6,792 nucleotides of DNA from Fidelibacterota bacterium (GCA_947473445.1 CANJEU010000116.1:1-6792); one strand, 5' to 3'. Shown: positions 1 through 5,789, counted from the first letter of the stretch. Numbers and translations: made by a program. The notes: generated from the sequence alone by a model not told the origin.

Positions 1-1020
1 CGCATCATCGTCGAACTCCCTGGCGTCGACGAACCCGAACGCATCAAGGCCCTCATCGGCCAGACCGCCAAGCTCACGTTCCATCTTGTCGAACCCGGCG
101 CGTCTTCCACGCGTGAACTTCCGGCCGGCACGATGCTTCTGCCTTCGACGGACGCGAACGGTCCCAACTACGTGGTGCGCCGCCGCGTCGAAGTCGCCGG
201 CGATCGTCTCGTTGATGCGCAGGCCAGCTACCAGAACGGCCAGCCCGTCGTGAATTTCCGGTTCGATACGGCCGGCGGCATGGCCTTCGGACGCACGACC
301 AGCGGCGCTGTCGGACAATCCCTGGCCATCGTCCTCGATAACAAAGTCATCAGCGCGCCGAATATCAAGAGCGCCATCGTCGGCGGAGCGGGCTTCATCG
401 AAGGCGTCGGCGATATCAAGGCCGCGCAGGATTTGGCGCTTCTACTTCGCGCGGGCGCTTTGCCGGCGCCCCTCATCGTGCTCGAAGAACGTACCGTCGG
501 CCCCAGCCTGGGCGCCGATTCCATCGCCGATGGGGCGAATGCCAGCATCATTGGCGGGCTTCTCATCGCCGGCTTCATGATGCTGTCGTACTTCTGGTTC
601 GGCTTCCTCGCCGTCGTCGCCATGGCCATCAACGTCATCCTGCTGATGGCGTTGCTCTCCGTCATCGGCGGCGTGCTCACGCTGCCCGGTATCGCCGGGA
701 TCGTGCTCACGCTCGGCATGTCGGTCGACTCAAACGTGCTGATTTACGAACGCATGCGCGAGGAATGGCGGGCAGGGCGCATGCTGCTGAACTCGCTCGG
801 TTCAGGGTTCGGCGGCGCCTTCACGGCCATCGTAGACTCCAATATCACCCAGCTGATCTCGGGCATCTTGCTGTTCTTCCTGGGGTCGGGTCCGGTGCGC
901 GGCTTTGCCGTTACGCTTTCGCTCGGCGTTTTCACTTCTTTGTTTGCCACCATCATGGTCACGCGCATGCTCGTGATCCTGTGGTACCGCGCCGGCAAAC
1001 GCCAAGAACTACCGATTTAA
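1..1020 (+). CDS. secD: Protein translocase subunit SecD (5'-truncated by the window edge)
   Basis: SecD works with SecF in the cytoplasmic membrane and uses the proton gradient to pull exported proteins off the SecYEG channel on the periplasmic side. The reading frame is open from base 1, so the first methionine in the window (133) is internal and the N-terminal part lies upstream. 339 codons and a stop are present. In order they show the end of the first periplasmic (P1) region (GVDEPERIKALIG), a periplasmic segment with AIVLDNKVISAP (about 325-360), the GPSLGADSI motif before the first visible helix (about 499-525), and membrane helices at roughly 540-600, 600-665, 680-745, 830-890 and 895-975. 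The SecD signature reads GMSVDSNVLIYERMREE (715-765), with the functional Asp at 727-729. The family more often has Ala where both Ser residues stand. secF follows after 12 bases. Identification is secure. Confidence 0.96.
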   Translation, partial: RIIVELPGVDEPERIKALIGQTAKLTFHLVEPGASSTRELPAGTMLLPSTDANGPNYVVRRRVEVAGDRLVDAQASYQNGQPVVNFRFDTAGGMAFGRTTSGAVGQSLAIVLDNKVISAPNIKSAIVGGAGFIEGVGDIKAAQDLALLLRAGALPAPLIVLEERTVGPSLGADSIADGANASIIGGLLIAGFMMLSYFWFGFLAVVAMAINVILLMALLSVIGGVLTLPGIAGIVLTLGMSVDSNVLIYERMREEWRAGRMLLNSLGSGFGGAFTAIVDSNITQLISGILLFFLGSGPVRGFAVTLSLGVFTSLFATIMVTRMLVILWYRAGKRQELPI

Positions 1021-1025
1021 GGAGG
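1019..1025 (+). promoter_or_regulatory. Shine-Dalgarno of secF overlapping the secD stop
   Basis: AAGGAGG, a near-perfect anti-16S match, begins inside the TAA stop of secD and lies 7 bases before the ATG at 1033. It fixes the secF start and suggests that ribosomes ending on secD reinitiate on secF, helping keep the two subunits in balance. Confidence 0.85.
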
Positions 1026-1032
1026 CGCGCAC

Positions 1033-2001
1033 ATGGCTCTTCAACCCATCATGCGCTACGCGCTCAAGGAGTTTAAGATCGACTTCATTGGGCCGCGATT
1101 GTACGCCATGGCGTTTTCCGCGTTCATCGTCGTCGCCTCACTCCTGTCCATCGCGGTCCAAGGCTTCAACTTTGGGATCGATTTCGCCGGTGGCGTGCTG
1201 GTGGAAGTGCGCTCCGAACAGCAAATTGACCTGTCGCAGATGCGCGACCGCATCAATGGTCTCAATCTTGGTGACGTCAGCGTCAATACTTTCGGTACGG
1301 CGGGCGATAGCGTTTCCATCCGCGTGCCGCTGCAAGAAGGCGGCGACCAGCAGCAGACAATCGCGCTCAAGGCGGTGCAGGAATCGCTCGGCAGCGGCTT
1401 CACCGTGCTGCGCACCGAAGTCGTCGGCCCGAAGGTCGGCGCCGAACTGATGGTCGGCGGCGCACTCGCCATAGCCTTGGCTCTCATCGGCATCATGGTC
1501 TACGTGTGGCTGCGCTTTGAGTGGCAGTTCGCCCTGGGCGCAGTGCTCTCGCTCACCCACGACGTCATCACGACGCTCGGGATATTCTCGATCTTCCAGC
1601 TTCAGTTCGATCTCAATACCGTCGCGGCCGTGCTCACCATCGCGGGCTTGTCGGTCAATGACACCGTCGTCGTCTACGACCGTGTCCGCGAAACCATGCG
1701 TAAGTACCGCAAGATGCAGCTCGCCGATCTTCTGAACCTCTCGATCAATAAGGTTCTGGCCCGTACGCTGGTCACCAACCTCACCGCGGGCCTTGCGGTC
1801 CTCGCGCTGTTGATCGGCGGCGGTGAAGTGCTGCGCGGCTTCTCGCTCGCCTTGACGTGGGGCATGGTCATCGGTTCGTATTCGACCATCTACGTCGCCC
1901 TTCCGATGCTCGTGTACCTCGACCTGCGCCGCGAAGACACCATCGGCGGCGGTTCGGCCCAGGTGCCTGAATACGAACGCAACCCGACACCGGCAGAGTA
2001 G
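1033..2001 (+). CDS. secF: Protein translocase subunit SecF
   Basis: SecF is the partner of SecD in the inner-membrane SecDF complex, which supports late protein export and membrane protein biogenesis. The 322-residue length is normal for a stand-alone SecF. Helix 1 lies at about residues 25-42, followed by the conserved periplasmic entry FNFGIDFAGG (45-54). Helices 2 and 3 lie at about 141-160 and 166-188. The SecF signature GLSVNDTVVVYDRVRE starts at residue 205 with Asp210, followed by the basic loop MRKYRK. Two C-terminal helices lie at about 241-262 and 270-294, with GGEVLRGFSLAL between them. The start is set by AAGGAGG 7 bases upstream. It is co-transcribed with secD, and the Mth938-domain frame begins about 4 bases after its TAG stop. 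Identification is secure. Confidence 0.97.
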   Translation: MALQPIMRYALKEFKIDFIGPRLYAMAFSAFIVVASLLSIAVQGFNFGIDFAGGVLVEVRSEQQIDLSQMRDRINGLNLGDVSVNTFGTAGDSVSIRVPLQEGGDQQQTIALKAVQESLGSGFTVLRTEVVGPKVGAELMVGGALAIALALIGIMVYVWLRFEWQFALGAVLSLTHDVITTLGIFSIFQLQFDLNTVAAVLTIAGLSVNDTVVVYDRVRETMRKYRKMQLADLLNLSINKVLARTLVTNLTAGLAVLALLIGGGEVLRGFSLALTWGMVIGSYSTIYVALPMLVYLDLRREDTIGGGSAQVPEYERNPTPAE

Positions 2002-2005
2002 TCCC

Positions 2006-2386
2006 ATAAGCGTCAACCTGACCCGTCAGACCACGGGGTCTCAGCCGCAGATCCAGAAATACGGAAGCGGTGGATTTCGTGTCGCCAACGAGACCTATCA
2101 GGGGTCGATCATTGTCCACCCCAAGGGCGTCATTGCGTGGCCGGCGACGCGTATCGAGGACGTCACGCTCGAAACCTTAGCGCCCATCCTTGCGCTCGCC
2201 GGACAGGTTGATGTCTGCCTGCTCGGTTGCGGCACGCGCCTGCAACCGCTCCCGCTCGCCCTGCGCACCGCTTTGAAGGCAGCAGGCATTCCCTCCGACC
2301 CCATGGACACCGGCGCCGCCTGCCGCACCTACAACGTCCTCGCCGGCGAATCCCGCGCCGTCGCCGCCGCACTGATCGCGGTTTGA
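2006..2386 (+). CDS. Mth938/DUF498-domain protein (NDUFAF3-like), non-canonical start
   Basis: A 126-codon frame reads as a complete Mth938-domain protein (DUF498; relatives include human AAMDC and the complex I assembly factor NDUFAF3). Counting from the ATA at 2006, family features are YGSGGFRV (19-26), GSIIVHPKGV (33-42), the LLGCGTRLQPLP loop (72-83; commonly GTG in relatives), GIPSDPMDTGAACRTYNVL (94-112) and an ESRAVAAALIAV tail. The biochemical role in bacteria is unknown to me; a link to membrane-complex assembly is inferred from NDUFAF3 and the adjacent secDF. The frame is open from 1856, but it contains no ATG, GTG or TTG between 1856 and the TTG near residue 90. ATA at 2006 sits exactly where relatives begin; CTG at 1967 or 2018 are alternatives. 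There is no convincing Shine-Dalgarno. The coding content is clear; how it is translated is not. Confidence 0.82.
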   Translation: MSVNLTRQTTGSQPQIQKYGSGGFRVANETYQGSIIVHPKGVIAWPATRIEDVTLETLAPILALAGQVDVCLLGCGTRLQPLPLALRTALKAAGIPSDPMDTGAACRTYNVLAGESRAVAAALIAV

Positions 2387-2413
2387 CACTCACGCTGGCG
2401 CTCTGACACTCAC
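2384..2413 (+). repeat. 10-bp direct repeat with 20-bp period
   Basis: TGACACTCAC occurs at 2384-2393 and again at 2404-2413. The first copy contains the TGA stop of the Mth938-domain gene. It may be a small slippage duplication; two copies could also arise by chance, so no function is claimed. Confidence 0.5.
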
Positions 2414-2418
2414 TCCTA

Positions 2419-2499
2419 ATGTCATCCCGGCGAAAGCCGGGATCCATCGAGCAGGTGAGTGCTCAGAGGAATGAATCCCGGCTTTCGCCGAGATGACGT
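2419..2499. repeat. Inverted pair of REP-like palindromic elements
   Basis: Two 29-base copies of a palindromic element face each other. Copy 1 (2419-2447) has the core CCCGGCGAAAGCCGGG and copy 2 (2471-2499) is its reverse complement, matching at 26 of 29 positions. Each copy can fold on itself and the two can also pair with each other. The 23 bases between them hold a further short hairpin (GAGCA 2449-2453 with TGCTC 2460-2464). The GTCATCCCGGCGAAAGCCGGGA type is common in alphaproteobacterial intergenic DNA, and a head-to-head pair resembles the BIME arrangement of enterobacterial REPs. Possible roles are mRNA 3'-end protection or mere residence as a non-autonomous element. No tyrosine transposase is in the window. 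Confidence 0.8.
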
Positions 2500-2514
2500 C
2501 GGGCGGACATAAAT

Positions 2515-2540
2515 AAAGGGGAGCCGAAGCTCCCCTTTTT
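2515..2540. terminator. Bidirectional intrinsic terminator
   Basis: A perfect 10-bp stem (AAAGGGGAGC 2515-2524 with GCTCCCCTTT 2529-2538) encloses CGAA on the plus strand, which is a UUCG tetraloop closed by C-G on the minus strand. On the plus strand a T run follows (2536-2540), ending secDF-mth938 transcripts. On the minus strand the stem's T run is followed by ATTTAT and lies 19 bases past the stop of the PuuD-like gene. It serves a convergent gene pair. Confidence 0.88.
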
Positions 2541-2558
2541 CGTCTCAATCTTCTGCGT

Positions 2559-3149
2559 CTACGCCAGATGCATCTGACCAACCATGCACAGCAGCATGGG
2601 CAGAGAGAGCAGGGTGTTGGTGCGCGAGAACAGCATCGCGGTGCGGGCGGCTTTGGCCTTCACGTCCGGCTCCACCTGAACGATGCCGAGGGCCTTTTTC
2701 TGGTTGGGCCAGATCACGAACCAAACGTTGAACCACATGATGATCGCGAGCCACATGCCCACGCCGATGATGGTCGCCTGGCCTGTCATCTGGCCGAGCA
2801 TCAGGGCGTCCACCAGGTAGCCTTGCAGGTGCGCGACGATAAGGCCGGTGACGAGGGTGACCATGGCGGCCCAGCGGAAGTAGAACAGAGCCGCCGGCGC
2901 GATCACTTTGCCGATGGCGGGCTTCTGGTCGTCGGGAATCTTCGGCATGTTTGGGATCTGCACGAAGTTGAAGTACCAGAGAAGGCCGATCCACATGATG
3001 GCGGCAGCCACATGGAAGAAGCGGAAGAGGTAGTTGAAGAAGTTGATATCGAAGCTGGTCCGGTTCAGACCGACGATAAGGAATACAACGATCGCCAGAA
3101 CGACGCTGGCGATGACTGTATTCCGAAGATTGGACAGAATGGCGCTCAT
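2559..3149 (-). CDS. PuuD / urate-oxidase N-terminal-like membrane protein (membrane domain only)
   Basis: This 196-residue, very hydrophobic protein has about five membrane segments (roughly 12-28, 44-62, 93-111, 125-147, 179-194). It matches the membrane domain of PuuD-type urate hydroxylases (urate-oxidase N-terminal family), with RFFHVAAAIMWIG (43-55, His46), KPAIGKVIAPAALFYFRW (76-93), MWFNVWFVIWPNQKKALGIV (138-157) and a conserved AARTAMLFSRTNTLLS stretch. Full-length PuuD carries a cytochrome c domain at its C-terminus; this protein has no CxxCH and ends right after the membrane domain, so urate oxidation cannot be assumed. Short versions are often left with vague names. Start 3149 is chosen because AGGGGA lies at good spacing upstream; an in-frame ATG at 3242 would add 31 polar residues with no match to relatives. 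It sits antisense between the Mth938 and synthase-like genes and ends at the shared terminator. No purine-catabolism genes adjoin it. Confidence 0.85.
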   Translation of the reverse strand: MSAILSNLRNTVIASVVLAIVVFLIVGLNRTSFDINFFNYLFRFFHVAAAIMWIGLLWYFNFVQIPNMPKIPDDQKPAIGKVIAPAALFYFRWAAMVTLVTGLIVAHLQGYLVDALMLGQMTGQATIIGVGMWLAIIMWFNVWFVIWPNQKKALGIVQVEPDVKAKAARTAMLFSRTNTLLSLPMLLCMVGQMHLA

Positions 3150-3312
3150 GGAATTTCCCCTGTTATGATTGTGAAGTCCGTGCGCGAATGCCATGCAAGA
3201 GCCCTCCCGGCCCCACGCGCGCTGATTGGTATGGTACTCCATTTCCCCCGGTCTGCAAATTGGCCCCGGGCTAAAACATGAACGAACTCAAAACGTTAAC
3301 GAAAGCGTGCGG
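3150..3312. promoter_or_regulatory. Divergent intergenic region
   Basis: These 163 bases separate the start of the PuuD-like gene (minus) from the start of the synthase-like gene (plus), so promoters for both should lie here. I see a good Shine-Dalgarno for the minus gene (reverse complement of the CCCCT at 3157-3161) but no convincing -35/-10 pair for either strand. CCCCGG occurs twice (from 3246 and from 3263), and an 8-bp palindrome CGTTAACG lies at 3294-3301; neither matches an operator I know. A 12-codon mini-ORF occupies the plus-strand end. Confidence 0.5.
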
Positions 3313-3316
3313 ATGA
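3278..3316 (+). other. Possible leader mini-ORF overlapping the synthase-like start
   Basis: ATG at 3278 opens a 12-codon frame, MNELKTLTKACG, whose TGA stop (3314-3316) overlaps the ATG at 3313 as ATGA. Such overlap permits translational coupling and could help a start that otherwise has only a weak ribosome site. The mini-ORF itself has no clear Shine-Dalgarno and no known family. It may be chance. Confidence 0.3.
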
Positions 3317-4146
3317 GCTACATCGCCGATCAGGTCCGGTCCGAGGATCACGACCGCTATCTCTGTGCCTTGTTCGCGCCCACCGCCGTGCGCGAGGACC
3401 TGTTCGCTCTCTATGCGTTCAATATCGAAGTGGCCAAGGTCCGCGAGAGCGTGACCGAGCAGCTCATCGGCCGCATGAAGCTGCAGTGGTGGCGCGATCT
3501 GGTCGCGACCATTTATGAGGGCCGCGCGGTGCCGAAAGGCAATCCGGTGGTGGAGGCGCTCGCGCAGATCATTCCCCGCTACGCCCTCGACCGCGCGCAC
3601 TTCGACATCTTGCTCGAGACCCGCGAGCGGGACGTGGGCGACGACGCATTCGCCGACGTCGCCGATCTGGAAAGCTACGCCGACGGCACATCGGCGCGGC
3701 TGACGGCCCTCGCATTGCAAATCCTTGGCGCAGCGGACGAGGGCAGCCGCGTGGCCGGGCGCCATGTCGGTATTGCATGGTCGCTCACCGGACTTATGCG
3801 CGCGGTGCTTTTTCATGCCCGCGCCAATCGTGTTCCGTTACCCCAGGACCTCTTGGCCGACGCAGATCTGACGCCCCACGCCGTCCAGGAACGGCGTAAC
3901 GCGGCGCGCCTTGCGACCGTGATCGAACAGGTTGCCGGCACCGCGCGCGCTCATCTGGAGAAGGCGCGCGCTTATCGCGCAGCCGTTGACCGGCGCGCGA
4001 TGGCCGCGCTGCTGCCGGCAACGCTCGCCGACGCTTATCTCGCCGGATTAGAGCGCCGGAAGTACGATGTATTCGATCCGCGCCATGCGCTACAGCGGCC
4101 CGCCGTCGGCCGCCTCATCTGGAACGGGTTGCGCGGGCGGTACTAG
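3313..4146 (+). CDS. Squalene/phytoene synthase-like protein without catalytic Asp motifs (NDUFAF6-like)
   Basis: The 277-residue all-helical protein belongs to the squalene/phytoene synthase superfamily: DRYLCALFAP (14-23), LFALYAFNIEVAKVRE (30-45), the conserved LQWWRD (57-62), LESYADGTSARL (119-130) and HVGIAWSLTGLMRAV (151-165). Active synthases carry an Asp-rich DxxxD motif in each of two helices to bind magnesium-diphosphate. Here the first position reads NIEVAKVRE and the second GLMRAVLFHARANR, with no Asp pair in either. This fits the NDUFAF6 branch, a mitochondrial complex I assembly factor with alphaproteobacterial relatives, and argues against terpenoid synthesis; a chaperone or assembly role is inference. 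Start 3313 matches relatives; the in-frame ATG at 3226 would add 29 residues of unlikely sequence. Its last 57 bases overlap the convergent small membrane gene. Confidence 0.87.
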   Translation: MSYIADQVRSEDHDRYLCALFAPTAVREDLFALYAFNIEVAKVRESVTEQLIGRMKLQWWRDLVATIYEGRAVPKGNPVVEALAQIIPRYALDRAHFDILLETRERDVGDDAFADVADLESYADGTSARLTALALQILGAADEGSRVAGRHVGIAWSLTGLMRAVLFHARANRVPLPQDLLADADLTPHAVQERRNAARLATVIEQVAGTARAHLEKARAYRAAVDRRAMAALLPATLADAYLAGLERRKYDVFDPRHALQRPAVGRLIWNGLRGRY

Positions 4147-4407
4147 GCCGCGCGCGGCGGCAAGCGCAGCCCAGATCGCGAATATCAGAGCCAGCAGGAC
4201 GGCGAGGGCGGCAAAGCCGGCCAGCGAATTTCCCACCGTGAGGATCATATACTCCGTGGCGCTTTGGAACGGCGAACGGGCCGGCGCTTTCGGCATGACG
4301 CCGAGGAAGGTCAGAAAAGCGTAAGCCCCAAGCAGCGCGCGGAAATAGACGTTCCGCACCAGGTATCCGAAATAGGCGCCGTGCGCCTTGCGCGAATAGG
4401 CCCTCAT
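4090..4407 (-). CDS. Small two-helix membrane protein, family not recognised
   Basis: A 105-residue protein I do not recognise. It has a basic, Tyr-rich N-terminus (residues 1-22; RAYSRKAHGAYFGYLVRN), a first hydrophobic segment at about 24-38, a polar loop, a strong second membrane helix at about 61-85 (Ala/Leu-rich) and a short Pro/acidic tail. The start at 4407 is chosen because its ATG overlaps the trmFO stop as ATGA, a hallmark of translational coupling; an ATG nine codons upstream (4434) is possible but would overlap trmFO more. It is therefore probably co-expressed with trmFO and located in the inner membrane. Its 3' end runs 57 bases into the oppositely oriented synthase-like gene. 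Being real is supported by coupling and hydrophobic patterning, not by homology. Confidence 0.66.
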   Translation of the reverse strand: MRAYSRKAHGAYFGYLVRNVYFRALLGAYAFLTFLGVMPKAPARSPFQSATEYMILTVGNSLAGFAALAVLLALIFAIWAALAAARGLVPPAQPVPDEAADGGPL

Positions 4408-5789
4408 TCCGCCGCCAGTTTTTCTCCGAGCCATGCATCCAGATCGGCGCGTGCGCGCTCGGCCACCGCCTTCTTGCGGTCGCGGCCCCGAATAGGACGG
4501 CCCTTGGGGTCCCGTGCATCAAGATCAGGGAACAAACCGAAATTGATATTCATCGGCTGATAGGTCGTCGCATCGGCCCCGCCGGTGATATGGCCGAGCA
4601 ATGCGCCAAGCGCCGTGGTCGGCGGGGGCAACGCGGGTGCAGCGCCGCGGCGCTCGGCCGCGGCAAAGTGGCCGGCCATGAGGCCAACGGCCGCGCTCTC
4701 GACATACCCTTCGCAGCCGGTGATCTGACCGGCGAACCGCAGGCGCGGCATGGCTTTCAAGCGCAGCGTCGTATCGAGAAGCCGCGGCGCATTGATGAAC
4801 GTATTGCGATGAATGCCGCCAAGGCGCGCGAACTCCGCGCCCTCGAGCCCCGGGATCATCCGGAAGATGCGCACCTGATCGCCGTGTTTCAGCTTGGTCT
4901 GGAAACCCACCATGTTGAACAGCGTGCCAAGGGCATTGTCCTGGCGCAGTTGCACCACGGCGTGCGGACGGTGGCCGGTCCGCGGATCGCGCAGGCCAAT
5001 GGGTTTCATCGGTCCGAAGGCGAGCGTTTCGACGCCGCGCTCAGCCATGACTTCAATGGGCAGGCAGCCGTCGAAGTACGGCGTGTCTTTTTCCCACTGT
5101 TTGAATTCCGTCTTGTCGCCGCGGCGCAGTTCGTCGACGAAGCTCTCGTATTGCGCCTTCGTGAGTGGGCAATTGATATAGTCCGCCCCGCCGCCCTCAA
5201 CTTCCGCGCCTTTGTCGTAGCGGGACTGGAACCACGCGATGTCCATATTAATGGATTCGCGGTGTACGATCGGCGCGATGGCATCAAAGAACGCCAGCGC
5301 GTCTTCGCCCGTCACGGACCGGATTCCCGCGCTTAAGCCGGGCGAGGTGAGGGGACCTGTCGCGATGATCACGCTGTCCCAGTCCTCCGGCGGTAGGCTT
5401 GTGACTTCGTCCCGCACCAGGGTGACTTTGGGATGGGCGAGCAGGGTCTTTTGCACCGCGTCTGCGAAACCGTCCCGGTCGACGGCCAGGGCCGAGCCGG
5501 CCGGGACCCGGTGGGCGTCGGCCGCCCTCATAATCAGGGACCCGCAGCGGCGCATCTCGGCGTGCAGCAGCCCGACAGCGTTATAATCGGCGTCATCGGA
5601 CCGAAACGAGTTCGAACACACCAGTTCGGCCAGGGTTTCTGTCTTATGGGCGTCCGTCAGGCGCACTTCGCCGCCAGTTCTGCGCATTTCGTGGATGACC
5701 ACAGGCCAGCCCGCCTCCGCGATCTGCCAGGCTGCTTCGCTGCCGGCTAACCCGCCGCCCACAATATGAATAGGTTTTTCAATGCTCAT
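4404..5789 (-). CDS. trmFO: Methylenetetrahydrofolate-tRNA-(uracil-5-)-methyltransferase TrmFO
   Basis: TrmFO makes 5-methyluridine at position 54 in the T-loop of tRNAs, using methylenetetrahydrofolate as carbon donor and FAD/NAD(P)H as reductant, in the cytoplasm. From the start used here (461 residues) it has the N-terminal FAD-binding motif IHIVGGGLAGSEAAW (7-21), LVCSNSFRSDD (56-66, with a conserved Cys58), IIATGPLTSPGL (141-152), DYINCPLTKAQYESF (203-217, Cys207), then FDGCLPIEVMAERG, FGPMKPIGLRDPRTG, LFNMVGFQTKLKHGDQVRIF, GGIHRNTFI and AGQITGCEGYVESAAVGLMAG. Length and motif order match the alphaproteobacterial form, so it is intact. An ATG at 5801 would add four residues (MVPP); 5789 fits relatives. 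Neither has a strong Shine-Dalgarno. The small membrane gene follows through an ATGA overlap. Confidence 0.95.
   Translation of the reverse strand: MSIEKPIHIVGGGLAGSEAAWQIAEAGWPVVIHEMRRTGGEVRLTDAHKTETLAELVCSNSFRSDDADYNAVGLLHAEMRRCGSLIMRAADAHRVPAGSALAVDRDGFADAVQKTLLAHPKVTLVRDEVTSLPPEDWDSVIIATGPLTSPGLSAGIRSVTGEDALAFFDAIAPIVHRESINMDIAWFQSRYDKGAEVEGGGADYINCPLTKAQYESFVDELRRGDKTEFKQWEKDTPYFDGCLPIEVMAERGVETLAFGPMKPIGLRDPRTGHRPHAVVQLRQDNALGTLFNMVGFQTKLKHGDQVRIFRMIPGLEGAEFARLGGIHRNTFINAPRLLDTTLRLKAMPRLRFAGQITGCEGYVESAAVGLMAGHFAAAERRGAAPALPPPTTALGALLGHITGGADATTYQPMNINFGLFPDLDARDPKGRPIRGRDRKKAVAERARADLDAWLGEKLAAE

Noticed and set aside
1138..2016. Long open frame antisense to secF (292 codons)
   Set aside because: It mirrors the secF codon pattern, its product is His/Asp/Glu/Arg-rich without any family motif, and secF is unmistakable on the other strand.
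2419..2499. CRISPR-like repeats
   Set aside because: There are only two copies, they are inverted rather than direct, and there is no spacer array or cas gene.
2390..2581. Minus-strand 63-codon frame containing VISAKAGIHS and RWIPAFAGMT
   Set aside because: This is the well-known spurious translation of the CCCGGC-GAAA-GCCGGG palindromes, not a protein.
3150..3242. Upstream ATG at 3242 as the start of the PuuD-like gene
   Set aside because: The added 31 residues are polar and unlike relatives, whereas AGGGGA precedes the ATG at 3149 at proper spacing.
2568..3281. 237-codon plus-strand frame opposite the PuuD-like gene
   Set aside because: The product is a His/Asp/Glu-rich low-complexity shadow of a hydrophobic membrane protein; the minus strand carries the family motifs and a good ribosome site.
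3226..3312. Upstream ATG at 3226 as the start of the synthase-like gene
   Set aside because: The extra 29 residues match nothing in the family, and relatives begin at about MSYIADQVR.
4590..5336. 248-codon plus-strand frame opposite trmFO
   Set aside because: It is an antisense shadow caused by high GC; TrmFO motifs run uninterrupted on the minus strand.
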